This document shows, piece by piece, positions 45,827 to 58,340 of a DNA stretch of 64,000 nucleotides. The notes beneath the pieces are model-generated. The model did no database searches and had not been told where the DNA came from. It saw only the letters and a list, made by a program, of their open reading frames with translations. Both the position numbers and the translations under genes were made by a program. Within the stretch, counting starts at the first letter, position 1. Every line of letters begins with the position of its first letter. Source of the DNA: Orychophragmus violaceus (taxonomy: Eukaryota; Streptophyta; Magnoliopsida; Brassicales; Brassicaceae); assembly GCA_030180135.1 (NCBI GenBank), contig CM058230.1, positions 20,275,082 through 20,339,081 of the forward strand, in the 5' to 3' direction.

Positions 45827-48600
45827 TTAAGAGAATCCCCAACCCTTTGTTATCTCACTCATATTCTCCTTCATCCCTGATATATTCTGCTCCATATTGC
45901 CCATTATTGCATTAGCTTCCACATGCTTGAGAAGTGAAGAAGCTGCAGTCTCATTTGGTAAGGCCTCAAGGTACTGGATAGAACCGAGACCGTACACACG
46001 TCCCTTGCTGTTTTTTGCTGTCTGCAACATGAAAACAGAAAGAACAACATCAATAAAACTACATAACACTAAAGAGATACCTTAACAGAAGAAATTAACA
46101 TCAACACTTGACAAAACATAACACTTAGAAGCCATTTCATTTCAATGCTTCACAAAATCATAACAGGAAGAGTAACGACTACCTAATGCAGTCAGATTAT
46201 AATCTAATAAATACAAATATAACCATTTACAAAACAATATGAGTTAACCATTCCTAATATAAAATTCAGAAGCATCAGAAACACAATATGGATTCTTACC
46301 TCTATGTATGCAGCCGTGAGCTCTTGGCTAGAGGGAGTAGGGGGAGTTCCATCAGAGACACTAGATTGCTGTGATCTGGAGATAGCCAACTCCTCAGCCA
46401 CCTTCACAAGAGCCTCTGCTCGCTTATCTACAATTTGGCCGTTTTTGCTAGAGTGAGTTTTAAGCACCACCACAGTTGCATGTGGTGCCTCGCCCAACTC
46501 GAGAGCCTACAAAAGAAAACAGTGTGTTAGTAATCAGAAAGAAAAACAACAGACATTATATGAATAATCAGAGTATTGAAATACTTACCATATTATGTGC
46601 CACCGGATTGTGTGGCACAGCTCCAGAAGTATGGCAGTGCTTTCCAAATCCATCTGGATTAGATGAAGAGTTCTCCGAGTTTGTCTAACTTCTATTTTGG
46701 TGAGGCTCCTCCTCCCAAGTCTCAAACATGATGTTCCAAGCCGCCAGTCCTATAAAGTTAGGTTTATTGCCAGAGTGCTTCCTCTTGCTCACAAGATCAC
46801 TAATAGACAGCCTTAGAATCTTCTCCCACCGGTGATACACCAAATTCTGATGCTGAGGATCCCAGTAGTATTTTTGCTTCAAAAAAGAAAACATGTGAAT
46901 TAGTTAAATAACGAAGCAAAACTTAACAGTTATCTAATTATATACTGAAAAAGATTTAAATACGTATCACAAAGCTTGTCCACCATTCATCCTTCTTGTC
47001 ATGCGGCACCATTCCATAATTCCACCATGGACCCCAGAAGTTTGACTGATATGAGGCAACAATGTCCTTGCGGATGCAGTCGTCAATGCCAAACCTGTGC
47101 AAATGACAAACAGACAACAACATCAAACCGAAAAGAAGAAACATACACAATTCAGACAATACAGACTTTATCCAGACAAGTCAACAACAGATAACATAGA
47201 CATTACACAGACTTTATACAGACAAGTCTAGCTAATAGACAATAGAGAAATTATACAGACAAGTCTAGAGACATTATACAGACATTAAACAAGATAACTC
47301 CCTAACCGATATGAGTCATTATACAGATAATAGAGACATTGTACAGGCAAGTCTAGAGACATTATACATACTTTATACAGACAAGTCTAGCTAACAAACA
47401 ATAGAGAAATTATACAGACAAGTCTAGACTAGACATTATACAGACAAATCTACCTAACAGACAATACAAACATTATACAGACAATAGAGACATTATACAG
47501 TCAAGCCATGCATGATAATAGACCTAGCATCTTCCTTATTAGCTCGTATGATGCAATGCAAAAAAACTATGAACCTATGTTTTCCAAACAAACCGAACAA
47601 TGAAGCATGTAAGCCTATATGAGTCAAGCCGTGCATACTAACAAACAATATAAACATTATACAACAATTGAAACACGCAATACAAATCGTACTTAAAGCA
47701 AACAACTTGACATAGAACCGGTTCGACACAAATAAATTAGTGGGCGGATAAGACTACATACATTATACAGACAATAGAGACATTATACAGTCAAGCCGTG
47801 CATGATACTAGACCTAGCATTTTCCTTATTAGCTCGTATGATGCAATGCAAAAAACTAGGAACCTATGTTTTCAGAACAAACCAAACAATGAAGCATGTA
47901 AGCCTATATGAGTCAAGCCGTGCACACTAACAGACAATATAGACATTATACAACAATTGAAACAAGCAAGACAAACCGTACTTAAAGCAAACAACTTGAC
48001 ACAGAACCGGTTCTACATAAATTAATCGGTGGGCGGATAAGACTGCAGACATTATATAGACAACAAAGACATTATACAGTCAAGTCGTGCATGATACTAG
48101 ACCTAGCATTTTCCTTATTAGCTCGTATGATGCAATGAAAAAAAAACTAGGAACCTATGTTTTCAGAACAAACCGAACAATGAAGCATGTAAGCCTATAT
48201 GAGTCAAGCCGTGCATACTAACAGACAATATAGACATTATACAACCATTGAAACAAGCAAGACAAACCGTACTTAAAACAAACAACTTGACACAAAATCG
48301 GTTCTACACAAATCAATCAGTGGGCGGCTAAGACTACAGCTGATGCAAATAACAAGGAAAAACCAAAGAATCAAGCAAGGAACATGGACTTACACCATTC
48401 AGCCTTTGCGGATGGAGAAGAGGCATGTGCTGTCTCTCCGGCGCAACCATCATGGCAGCGAGGCTGGGTAATGGATGACGTGTAGCGGTGTTAGCGGCAG
48501 CCCTAATCGCTCCCGGTGGGATAGTAGTTTGGGCTCTTCTTTGGAATACGGTCCTTCCAAAAGAATAAGTGCTTGGTGAATCATCTGCATGCAAAAAGAA
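45827..48600 (-). pseudogene. TnpA-like (plant transposase, Ptta/En/Spm family) gene with introns
   Basis: Probable exons on the minus strand: ~48590-48394 (SFGRTVFQRRAQTTIPPG, Pro/Ala-rich); 47094-46964 (FGIDDCIRKDIV, WGPWWNYGMVPHDKKDEWW); 46876-46589 (QKYYWDPQHQNLVYHRWEK, LVSKRKHSGNKPNFIGLAAW); 46506-46300 (HSSKNGQIVDKRAEALVK, QQSSVSDGTPPTPSSQ); 46021-45827 (GRVYGLGSIQYLE, ending at TAA). GT..AG borders are visible for the last three introns. The protein would bind the subterminal repeats. A TAG at 46686-46688 interrupts the third exon, and the phase of the first splice is unclear. The first intron holds 290-bp tandem repeats. Confidence 0.8.
47471..48338 (-). repeat. Three tandem ~290-bp units in the first TnpA intron
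   Basis: Units 47471-47760, 47761-48049 and 48050-48338 share cattatacagacaatagaga, gtgcatgatactagacctag, gcatgtaagcctatatgag and gtgggcgg. The stretch 47170-47470 has shorter repeats of cattatacagacaagtctag type. Confidence 0.9.
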
Positions 48601-48797
48601 AACAATAGATTAGCAAAAATGTGAAGGAAAACCTTAAAATCAAAATCCGAATCTGCATGCAATCAAAAATAAATAGATTAGAAAGGATTTATGAGTAACC
48701 ATATGGAAAGCTAGGAGATGCGAGAGAGATCTAGACGGAGAGGATGAAGATCGACATAGAAAGAGAGATCGAGAAACGAAAAGGATGAAGATCTAAA

Positions 48798-48960
48798 GTG
48801 ATCGATCGATCGATCGAGAGAGAGAGAGAGACAGAGAGGATGAAGATCGACAGAGAAAGAGAGACCGAGAAACGAAAAAGGATGGAGATCGACAGAGATC
48901 GATCGAGAAAGGGTCGGAGAAGATGAAGATCAGAGAGAGAGAGAGATATCGAGAGAGAGA
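48798..48960 (-). repeat. GATC and GA simple repeats in the TnpA 5' region
   Basis: cgatcgatcgatcgatcgag followed by several gagaga runs, just upstream of the likely first TnpA exon. Confidence 0.8.
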
Positions 48961-49079
48961 GGCGGTGAGGATGAACAATGGCTTTAGGGTTTCCGCGATT
49001 AGATTTAGGTATCTAAACCCAGGCCTTATTTGGGCCAAAAATATTAAGCGGCAATCTAATTTCTGGGCCAAAATTTTGC

Positions 49080-49245
49080 CGTGAAACCCAAAACTCTATA
49101 GCCATGACATATTCATGGCTATTCATAGCTATGTAAAATATTAAACCGTGAAATTAAGATTAAACAGTGAAATCAAATTTAGAAATACTGCGAAACCAAA
49201 TATTCGAATAGTCACGAACACGTTCGGGTCTATTCGTGGCTATAT
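49080..49245 (+). promoter_or_regulatory. Internal cluster of CACTA subterminal-type motifs near the TnpA promoter
   Basis: atagccatgac, catggctattcatagctat, gaatagtcacgaa and tattcgtggctat repeat the end-proximal motif in the intergenic space upstream of TnpA. Confidence 0.55.
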
Positions 49246-49639
49246 GAATATTTGGATTTTGTTTGATTTTTACAAGTTTAGATTTCTTCTAAAATTAATG
49301 GTTATAACATTAATCTTATTTTTGATTAAAACATAAAATTTATTAATTATTCTAATTTTAATAAAAAAATATTAAAATTTGTGGTTTTTATTTGATTTTG
49401 CAATAAATTTATTTTTAAAACTCCCTAAATATTTATGTTTAGTTTTAATTTCTTGATAAAAAGATTGAAATTTATGATTTTAGTTGGATTTTGATTAAAA
49501 TTTAAAATGTATGATTTTATTTGTATTTTGATTTAGTTTTCCATCTCTCATAAAATCTATGATTTAGTTTGGTCCTGTTATAAACAACATTTTAAATTTT
49601 ATTATGATCATAAAAATACACAAATATAATTATTCGTCT

Positions 49640-50338
49640 GAACATGAATCTGAATCCGAATATCCACTATATTGACCGTCCACGTCATCATCAGAACCAT
49701 ACTCGTCATTCGGATTTGTCATCGGTGTAGGATCATAATCAAAAAAATCTTGAACCGCATGAGCTTATACTCTTAGTATAGCAGTATCTTGTATCTCGTG
49801 ATCAGCGTAGTCATTTTGTACTGAAATTTGGGCCACTTCCTGAGTTTGAGTAAATCCTCTCGGTATTACCCTCTTTGCTGCCCACCATTCTTCTCTGGTT
49901 GGCCGTAGTCGTGGATAAAAGATATAACAAACTTGATCGCATTTCTCTGGTAATATGAAAGGATATTACTTCTCGTAATACAATTTCGGGCAAACATCGA
50001 CAATACCCGAAGGATGTCTTCGTATTCCTCGAGTGGTGTTGAACCATTGGCATTTGAAAATCATGGCTTTCAACCCTACATCACCACTATACTCAATCAT
50101 GAATATCTCATCAATCAGTCATAAATACTCAGTTTCACTGGTTCCATGAACAACAACACCATAATTCATAGTCTTCCTATTTTGTCCATGGTTTTTGCAT
50201 TTGCTAATGGTATTCTCTCGAGAAATATATGGGCCATGATGTGATTTTATGCTTTAGCCCTTACACAAATTCTAGAAATCACAATGGAAATTCAAATGAT
50301 TTGCTTGCATTATTAACCTGCACATATTTCAAATTTCG

Positions 50339-50371
<33 letters not shown>

Positions 50372-53105
50372 TATGTGTTCATATAAATTCTAATTCTTAT
50401 GTTGTTTTTGCACCAAGTTGCAAAATTGGCTTCTTTAAGTCGTTTCAATGCGTCTTGAGTAATGTTTGGCATATCATTCCTCATCTCATCCTCATACATC
50501 TTGCATATGCATATAGATTAGGAAATAAATTATATACATTTAAGCAGATATTTAATTATAAAGTTATAAATAACAAAGCAAACTTTTTGTATGGTTCAAA
50601 CTCGTGACAGTTGAGGAGCAAAAAATTCTGAAGTACATTATGATCTTCATCATTTAACCATGTAGTTGTTGATCTTCCGCTTATTCGTCCCACTTGTTGA
50701 AACATATTAGGAACATCCAGATAATTGTAGACTAATCGAATTTCATGGACATCTTCTACGGAATATAAATCTTCTGGAGGAGTAATATAGTTAGCTGCCA
50801 CATGGGAGATTTCTTTGATGACACATTGAGCTACTATCGATCCTCCAATCCGTGCTTTGTTCTTAACCTTTTCTTCAAGTGATACATGTATCATTCAAAA
50901 GGCTACATCCACCTGTATTGCACCAGACCTCCTAAATCAGCTTCATCTGGAAGATGCACCGGTTAATGTTCCATCACATTGAAGAATGCTGGTGGGAAGA
51001 TTCTTTCCAGATTGCACAACCTCACAACAATATTTTCTTTCAAAATTGCATCATCCTCGTTCCGTAGGACTTTAGTTGATATATCTCGGAAAAGTGCAAT
51101 ATCTACATAAAACATCAAGGATTTAAATACATGTAAATATATTTCAGTATCAAATGATGTAAATCTTATATCATTATTTTACCTGAAATAGCCGTATGAA
51201 CGGCTGTCGGGAGTAGTTCTGAGAATGCAAATGGTAGAAGTCGTTGCATGATGACATGAAAGTCATGACTTTTTAAACCTAAAATCTTCCCACTTTCGAT
51301 GTTAACACAATGTGAAAATTTCGGTACGTACCCATCTGGAAATTTGATGTCATCCTTCAAACATCTAAGAAATTTGCCTTTGGCTTCTTTCGACAATCTA
51401 AAGAAAGGAATATGCACTTTTCCATCTTGAGTAACTTCTAGGTTAGGTCTTCTGCAGAACAAAGGAAGGTCCAACCTTGATTTTATGCTATCCTTTGTTT
51501 TGCCAGGAACATTTAGGATTGTGTTGATGAGATTGTCGAATAAATTATTCTCAATGTGCATAAAGTCAAGGTTGTGCCGAAGGAGAAGTTGTTCCCAATA
51601 CGGTAACTCCCAGAAGATACTTTTCTTTACCTAATTGTGGTGCACACCATACGATTCGATTGTTCGAACAGGATTGTCATGTCCCTTGCCTTCGCAAATC
51701 ACTGCCTTATGCAGTCCGTTGATGTTGTTTATCCTTTCATGCAAGATTTCTTCTCCATTTAACCATGGAGGAGGATCATCACGGAATGTCGTGCCTTTTA
51801 GGAAAGCTCTGACATTCCGTTTATAAGGATGGTCTTGGGGCAAAAACCTTCTGTGACAATCAAACCAGCTATGCTTTCTCTTATTTTGCAACCAAAACAA
51901 TTTTGTCTCATACATACAATAAGGACACACCAACCTCCCATGTATCATCCATCCAGATAGCATACTGTATGCTGGAAAGTCGCTAATTATCCACATCAAG
52001 GCTGCTCGCATGGTGAATGTTTCCTTCCGTGAGACATCGTAAGCCTGCACGTCTTCCCTCCAAAGATCTTTTAATTCTTCAATCAGCGGTTGTAGACAAA
52101 TATCCATGCTTTTTTGGATGCTTTGGACCGGGAACTAATACGGAAAAGAAAAAATATTCCCTTTTCATACACATCTCGGGGGTAAATTGTATGGTGTTAC
52201 TATGACGGGCCAAACAGAATATGACTGCCTGTTCATACCAATTGGATTAAATCCATCAGTTGGTAAACCTAGATATACATTTCGACTCTCAGAAGCAAAT
52301 GAAGGATATACCTCTTGAAAATGATTCCATGCCCTTCCATCTGACGGATGATGCATTTCTCCTTCGGGAGACACATGTTCAACATGCCATCTTATTTGTG
52401 AAGCTGTCATCTGTGATTGATACAATCGCTTCAACCGATCTCCAAGAGGCAGATAAAACATCCTTTGCTTTGGTATTTTTTCCCCAACCAACCCAAGATA
52501 GGCTCGTACCGATCTTTTCATAAAATCAAACAATGTGATAATTCAAGATCTTCTCTTTTCCAAAATAGCATACAATTCTCTTCGCATACATCAATCTTGT
52601 GACACGGTAACCCAAGAGACTTCGTCAGCTTCTTTGTCTCCTAGTACGACTTTGGAGCAGTATTAGGTGATGGAAGGACAAAATTTAATGTTTGTGCGAT
52701 ATCATCCAAACATTCATCGTATAAAGGTTGGTTGGCAGCTTCCAAGGCCTGCTGAACGGGATCTTGGTATTCCTCGTAGATTGGTTCTTGGAAAGCTTCA
52801 GCACCTTCAAGTAACATGTTTAAATGTCCAGTAGGATCATGGATTTGATCGATTGGAGCTACGGTATCAGGAAAACCAGTCCACGCTTCTTGCTCTTCCT
52901 CTGTGACATGATGACTTGTTGAAGCTTCACCACCGTAATAACAATTTTCTATGTGTTGCGTCCATACATAATAATTCTCCATAAATCCTTTCATCATAAA
53001 GTGAGTCGTGACGGTACCAACATCCCAAGGCTTTTTATTCTTGCACCTTTTGCACGGAAAAAATAAATTTCCACTCTCAAGATAAGAAGCCTGACTACAA
53101 GCAAA
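49640..53105 (-). pseudogene. TnpD/TNP2-like transposase (broken)
   Basis: In minus-strand order: transposase-associated N-terminal region (FFPCKRCKNKKPWDVGTVTT, HFMMKGFMENYYVW, about 53090-52970); transposase_21 catalytic region (RYEPILG-type lead, LGDRLKRLYQSQMTASQIRW, DVSRKETFTMRAALMWIISD, LVCPYCM, RKHSWFDCHRRFLPQDHPY, 52530-51630); LDFMHIENNLFDNLINTIL (51560); a DUF4218-like part (LPDEADLGGLVQYRWM, KNKARIGGSIV, ~50980-50800); and a DUF4216-like part (about 50090-49660, WAAKRVIPRGF). Stops at about 52649, 52162, 51630 and 50890 and frameshifts disable it. The start exon is not recognisable, possibly owing to the solo LTR at 53430. The protein would cut the CACTA termini. Confidence 0.85.
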
Positions 53106-53429
53106 AGAAATAAAAGTGTATTAACCCCTCACTAAATTTTGCAGACACACTATTATCAACACGTTTTCGACGTTTATACATCCACTCTCTCGATACAAAA
53201 AGCTCAGACATTTTGTATTATTTTGTGTTTTTTTAAGACTGTGAGATATAAGATGGGAGGTGGGTCGTGTATTGGGTGGTCGATGGTCGAAGAATGGCGA
53301 GGTGGTCGAGCGAGTCGAAGATGGTCGGATAGGACGAAGTTGTTGGCCGAAGGCGCTCTTAGCTTGGTCGGTGGGTGGATTCGATGGAACAAAAAGATCA
53401 CAGAAACACAATCACGAACTAGAACACAC
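53106..53429 (-). other. Region upstream of TnpD remnant
   Basis: Open frames exist on both strands (for example 53121-53411 minus) but none resembles a known TnpD first exon. I regard it as leader or promoter of the TnpD-like gene. Confidence 0.35.
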
Positions 53430-54627
53430 TGATAGTAAGGGCACGAGCAAGTAACAAGCCTTCGTCTCAAGAGGAATCCACGAGGGAAAGAGAGGCTGCG
53501 CCGTTAGGCTAAACACTTTAGGTTTTAGGTTTAAACTTGCTTAATTTTATTAGCAACGAAAATAATGGATTAAATAGCCAATAGTATAGGTTACAAGTGG
53601 TCCAAAAAAGGCCTGGTCGAAATCAAAAAAGAAAAGACAAGAAGGAAGGTTGGACGGGCCAGATTCTCCTTCTTTTGTATCGGGCTTTGGCTTACCTCAT
53701 TAAAAACTTTAGTGGAAAAACCCAATTGTGATAAAACCACACTTAAGGGAAAAAGAGTATAAACCTCAGCCCAAGGAGATGTTGCACGTGCTCCTGGTCG
53801 CCAAACATAGTTCTGGAGTTCACTAAATCCGTGAGTTTCCAAATAAGGCAGGTCCAGAAACCTTCGGGTTTGATCTTGCCTATCTTCTACGTCCAAGCTG
53901 GTATTAGTGTGATTCCAAATCTCATGAATTCCATGATGAATCAAGACTTCAGGACAAGTTCCTTTTACTCCTTATTCATCATGTTCCGTTCTGTACACTC
54001 CAATATGCACAAGTCGGTCTTGAGGGGGTTACTTGAAAATCACCTATGTTGAAACGGGCATAACTTCTTCAAAAAAATGGTATTGATGTGATTCCACTTC
54101 TTGAAGAATCCTTGGTGAGTCAGGTTTCCAGAACAGGTTGATTTACAGCTTGAATCCTCATGTTCCGATCGCAATCCTCTCTTGAACGCACCTATATCCG
54201 CGGACAAGGATAAACAGACAGCTTCTAGACATACTCCAAGATTAGCTCAAACCAGGGCTGATTTATTCTGACCAAACTCTTCCAAATAGCATAATTTCTG
54301 GTGGATATCAAGTTTGGTATGACTGGTTCGAACCAATTCTCGTATGGACATCTTCTAGGACTTGGTTAAGGCTCCGGGTGGACGGTTGTCGACTATCTCC
54401 AAATGGGATCGTTCCAATTGGGTTCTGGAACGATGATTACTCCTGAAACATGTTGTTGGCTGATGAATCCTCAATCCCACGTCATTTGGATATGTAGAAC
54501 TTTCTTGGCCTTCTTAACCTTCTCATGTACGTTCCGCGTGGTCGGGAACAGCTCGACCAGCCTCATGGTCGAGATCGGTACGTACCGCTTGTCCGGACCG
54601 GGTTTGGATGATCCGATGTCCTCATCA
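53430..54627 (-). repeat. Probable solo LTR related to the gag-only element
   Basis: Ends match the TR-GAG LTR (plus-strand edges tgatag... and ...gtcctcatca). An internal block, gagtcaggtttccagaacag to gttccgatc, is homologous to 55448-55500. It also contains cctcattaaaaactttagtg and ggaaaaacccaa, a phrase common in plant LTRs. No clear target duplication was found. Confidence 0.55.
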
Positions 54628-54761
54628 CTTTGATTATATGTTTTTCCTTTGATACTTTCATCACTCTCATCGGCAAGTTATTTATAAGTTGACACAATCG
54701 TGGATAGCCACGAACTTGGTCGTGGCTATAAGGAATATATTCTCTGCCACACACACAGTAA

Positions 54762-55801
54762 TGATGCAGCCTCGAAATCAGTCCAATACTAAGATCACTT
54801 GATGATCAAGAGATTCCTAAGCCAGCTGCTTGCGGAAGTAAAAAGTGATAGAGATAGTGGTGAAGATAATGATTGACTCTCTCAATCTGGTGGGTTGATT
54901 GACTCTCTCAATCAGTGGAAGAACCTAGAGTTGCTTGAATCACACAAACAATCCTAACTCTAGAATCAGTAGATTAAAAGTATTTCTCACACTTAGAATC
55001 TAAAGAAAAACTTCAAAGAACACTCCTTGAAAGAAAAACGAATTTTGTATTATACTTTGATAGATTGAAAGGTGATTTACAAATGAAACTAGGATGAGCT
55101 TATATAGTGCTCAATACAATTGAAAGATAAAAACTAAGCAAAGGAACAAATAATCTACATTTAAGCCATATGGCCGTTGGAGATGATTTAGCTTGCCAAA
55201 TAAGGAAATTCGTTGGCTCTTGTATCTTGACAATTTGGGGAGATAATTTCGTGCCTTACTGACATTCTGGATGATGTAGATCACGTCCAAAATGCAGCCA
55301 CATTGAAGAGGAAAGATCCGTTTGATATTAAAGCCGTGAGGCTCTAAATAAGGCAAGTGTAGTATCTCCTGGTTTAGAAGTTGAATAACTTTTAAACCAT
55401 AATTTTTTTTAAACCGAGTCCAATTCTCCCTGAACCTCTGTTGAGTAAGGTTTCCAAAACAAGTTGGTTTACAACTTGATTCATCCTAGTCCGATCTGTA
55501 CTCTCCAATAAGTGGCAGTTGGTCTCCAGCGAGTTCCTTGGAAATCTTCTGAGTTGTAACTTGCATATCTTCTTCATCTGGAAAGATTTTGAAACACTTC
55601 CACTTCGTGATGATTACTTGATGAGTTAAGTTTTTGGAACACGTTGATTTGTTGCTTAAGTATTCCTGGTTGGGTAGATATGCTCCAAGGCATCCACATA
55701 TATCTCTGGTGGGCTCAAACTGCTTCTCTCCAAGGATCTTGGTTGGTTGATTTATGTCCTCTCCATGCTCCTTGGTTGATGATGACTTGATGTCCTCATC
55801 A
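54762..55801 (-). repeat. 3' LTR of the gag-only element
   Basis: Plus-strand edges tgatgcagcctcg and gatgtcctcatca. It carries the last ~104 codons of the gag-like ORF. Confidence 0.9.
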
Positions 55802-57708
55802 TAATCTCCCTCTTGAAGAAGTATCGACCTCGAAACTATACAATCTGCACCAAGAGAAAGCAAGTTAGCCTTCATCCTAAGTTGAGGGTCTAGAACCTTA
55901 CCTTGATTGTTTTGTGGTCTGGTGATGTAAGGGACATCAGGTGGTTCTCCTTGGAGCAAATAATCCAGTATCACTCCTCTTCTCTGGTCCTTTTGGAACT
56001 GATAGTTTATTGATGATGCCTCCATGTTCTGAACTTGTTCAAGCAATAGGTTTTGTTCCGATGTAACTCCTCTATGTTTTGCTCCTTTTGTTCCTGAAAC
56101 AACATTGACACTTTGGGTAAGAAACAAATGCATTATAGGTTCTCTATGATAAGATAAACTTGTTGATTCTAATTCCTTAGCACTAGTTTCAGATAAACTC
56201 TCTTTTGCTTGCGGTTTTATACTCACCGATTTCTCATGCTCTTGTATGTATAATACACTCTTTAGTACAGCATTGGCTTCATGAGAAACAAATGGAGTCA
56301 AAGAGAGACTTACTTTTGTGACACCTTCAGTGTTCTTAGCATAGTCGGGTGGTTCTTCTTTGATTAGAAAATAGGCAATGATTCCACTCCAAGGCGTGTT
56401 GCTGATTCTTTTGGGCAATAAGGTATTCGTTTTAGTGGAGTCTCCTTTTTCACTCTCGATGTCGCCATTGGCCTTTTGCGGTCTTAGGTCTTGTTGCTTC
56501 TTTTCGGTACCTGATATATTCTCTACAACTTTTGCAAGAAGCAAGCGTATTATAGCAGTCATGGAATTATCATAAACAGCAGAGAAAAATTCAGTTTGAG
56601 TCAATTCATTTAATTCCTCTTTTACGTATAACTCAAGACAAGAATTCTGGTTTATAGATTTTTCCACCGAAATTATTTTTCCCTCAGATTCTGTTGGTTT
56701 TAGAAAGCTCATAAGCACATAATTTGAATCATGGAGACTGAATGATAGTAGAGAGTTACTTACCTGGTCAAAACTCTTGGTAAGTTCTATTTCCTTTGTT
56801 GCCACGGTATTGTGTTTTATTGCTCCATCGGGTGGCTCTTCTTGCATCAGAATGAAGCTGGTGGTAACTTCATCTTTCTTACTTGTTGCCTCGTGGTATA
56901 CTGCCTTTACAGAGTTCTCCACTTCATGTTTTAGACCTGCATCGATTACCTTTGGCAAAGACAAGTGCATTATACTAGAATTGGAAATTTTGGAATTCAA
57001 CTCAACTACTCCACTAGTTTCTCCTATATCTGAATCAGTTAGTGAAACTGTTCCTAACTTTCTAATTGGACATGTCTTAGCAAAATGTCCTCTCCGATGA
57101 CATCTATAAAAGATCGTGGTACCTACCTTAGAGAATTTAGAAGCCTTACTTTGCTTTGTTGTTCCTTCCGGTAAAAGCGATGGTTTTTTGCTTCTCGGAT
57201 GAGCTATGACCGGTGGGCTTGGATTTGACTTAACTTCTTTGGTTGGCACTGGTTTCTTAGCCCATGTCTTCTTCTCCAAAAGGTCTTGAAGCACTTTCTT
57301 TTTCGCAAAGCCATTGTAGGCTTGGGATTGCATAGCTTTTGGGCTCTGTGTTGTCGCTTGAGTCCTTCCCTTTGATTTCGCTGGGGATTCACGACTTGTG
57401 TTGTGGATGCTTTGGCTTGGGGAATTCTTCACGAACTTATTATTCATGAGCCATGCCATTTCATACCAAGAATGAACCGGCTCATTGTGGTAGATCCGAT
57501 TAGCCTCTTCTTGTTTCCACCACTTGTAAGCTTCTCCAACAAGTGTATTGGTGGCATAGGGCACTCTCATTTCCCTAGGAACATTGTGAAGCCAAAAACC
57601 ACTTGTTATTCTTTTCTCCCATCCTTGATAAGCTTTTGGTCCTTCCTTGTGCCCTGAAAAGGTTAGAAATCGCGAGCCAACAAAAGCATGCTCGACATCT
57701 TCTTCCAT
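55486..57708 (-). CDS. Gag-like protein of the gag-only element (740 codons, open)
   Basis: Starts MEEDVEHAFVGSRFLTFSGH. Residues 20-100 contain a retrotransposon Gag capsid-like stretch (TLVGEAYKWWKQEEANRIY, SWYEMAWLMNNKFV). Near residue 200 is a zinc-knuckle-like FYRCHRRGHFAKTCP whose first cysteine is replaced. The remaining ~500 residues are Ser/Glu/Lys-rich with recurring EEPPD phrases (MQEEPPDGAI, IKEEPPDYAK, LQGEPPDVPY), suggesting a degenerate internal repeat. The frame is open over 2.2 kb and ends inside the 3' LTR. It would be expected to form or join virus-like particles in the cytoplasm, relying on another element's enzymes. An uninterrupted frame in this decayed setting suggests recent selection or youth. 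Confidence 0.75.
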   Translation of the reverse strand: MEEDVEHAFVGSRFLTFSGHKEGPKAYQGWEKRITSGFWLHNVPREMRVPYATNTLVGEAYKWWKQEEANRIYHNEPVHSWYEMAWLMNNKFVKNSPSQSIHNTSRESPAKSKGRTQATTQSPKAMQSQAYNGFAKKKVLQDLLEKKTWAKKPVPTKEVKSNPSPPVIAHPRSKKPSLLPEGTTKQSKASKFSKVGTTIFYRCHRRGHFAKTCPIRKLGTVSLTDSDIGETSGVVELNSKISNSSIMHLSLPKVIDAGLKHEVENSVKAVYHEATSKKDEVTTSFILMQEEPPDGAIKHNTVATKEIELTKSFDQVSNSLLSFSLHDSNYVLMSFLKPTESEGKIISVEKSINQNSCLELYVKEELNELTQTEFFSAVYDNSMTAIIRLLLAKVVENISGTEKKQQDLRPQKANGDIESEKGDSTKTNTLLPKRISNTPWSGIIAYFLIKEEPPDYAKNTEGVTKVSLSLTPFVSHEANAVLKSVLYIQEHEKSVSIKPQAKESLSETSAKELESTSLSYHREPIMHLFLTQSVNVVSGTKGAKHRGVTSEQNLLLEQVQNMEASSINYQFQKDQRRGVILDYLLQGEPPDVPYITRPQNNQGKVLDPQLRMKANLLSLGADCIVSRSILLQEGDYDEDIKSSSTKEHGEDINQPTKILGEKQFEPTRDICGCLGAYLPNQEYLSNKSTCSKNLTHQVIITKWKCFKIFPDEEDMQVTTQKISKELAGDQLPLIGEYRSD

Positions 57709-58320
57709 GGTACTTGAAACAATGGAAGTCTAAAGTTTCAAAACTCTTTTATAGAGTACCTTATCAAAGGAAAATTTTATGCTTTTCTTTAGAAACCACG
57801 AGTCCAATAGAAAAAGAAAATCAATCAAGATCGATTGCTTAAAATAAACTAAAGAAAAGCAACAATAATCTAAAAAGAAAATAATCCAATGAACCAATTC
57901 AGCCAACACTAATTAAACTCTTTTGGGTTTTCTTTTATGATTATGAAAAAGGATGCAAATAAAGCAAAAGGACAAAATACAATAATATTATGTTATATAT
58001 ATATATTTTTTAAATGGATGGAATGCACAAAAACAAAATTTGGAAACTAGAATCGAATAGCAAAACAAATAAGGAAAGCTATTAAAATGCAGTGGTTTTT
58101 TTTTACGGTAATGAACAAATTTGACAATATGAAAACGAAATCACAATCTTTTTATGACTTTTTGGGTTTTCTTAACACAAAAATAAGAACAAAGAACAAA
58201 GAAACACATAATCAAAATAAAGAGAAACTATTTTTGTGGGGATTTCGATTTGAACTAAATGAAACAAAATATAATTGAAATGAAAGATAATGGATAGAAA
58301 CAACCTGATGGATAGGAGCT
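57709..58320 (-). other. Leader of the gag-only element
   Basis: A/T-rich leader between primer site and the ORF start, no gene seen. Confidence 0.6.
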
Positions 58321-58338
58321 TTTGAAGCTCTGATACCA
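58321..58338 (-). other. Primer binding site of the gag-only element
   Basis: The minus strand reads tggtatcagagcttcaaa, two bases from the 5' LTR edge at 58341. Confidence 0.85.
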
Positions 58339-58340
58339 AA

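Noticed and set aside
48798..48960. CRISPR-like or satellite array
   Set aside because: It is simple GATC/GA repeat; CRISPR arrays are not expected in a plant genome and there are no spacers.
53121..53470. Candidate first exon of the TnpD-like gene
   Set aside because: The translated sequence does not resemble the conserved start of TNP2-type transposases and overlaps the edge of the solo LTR.
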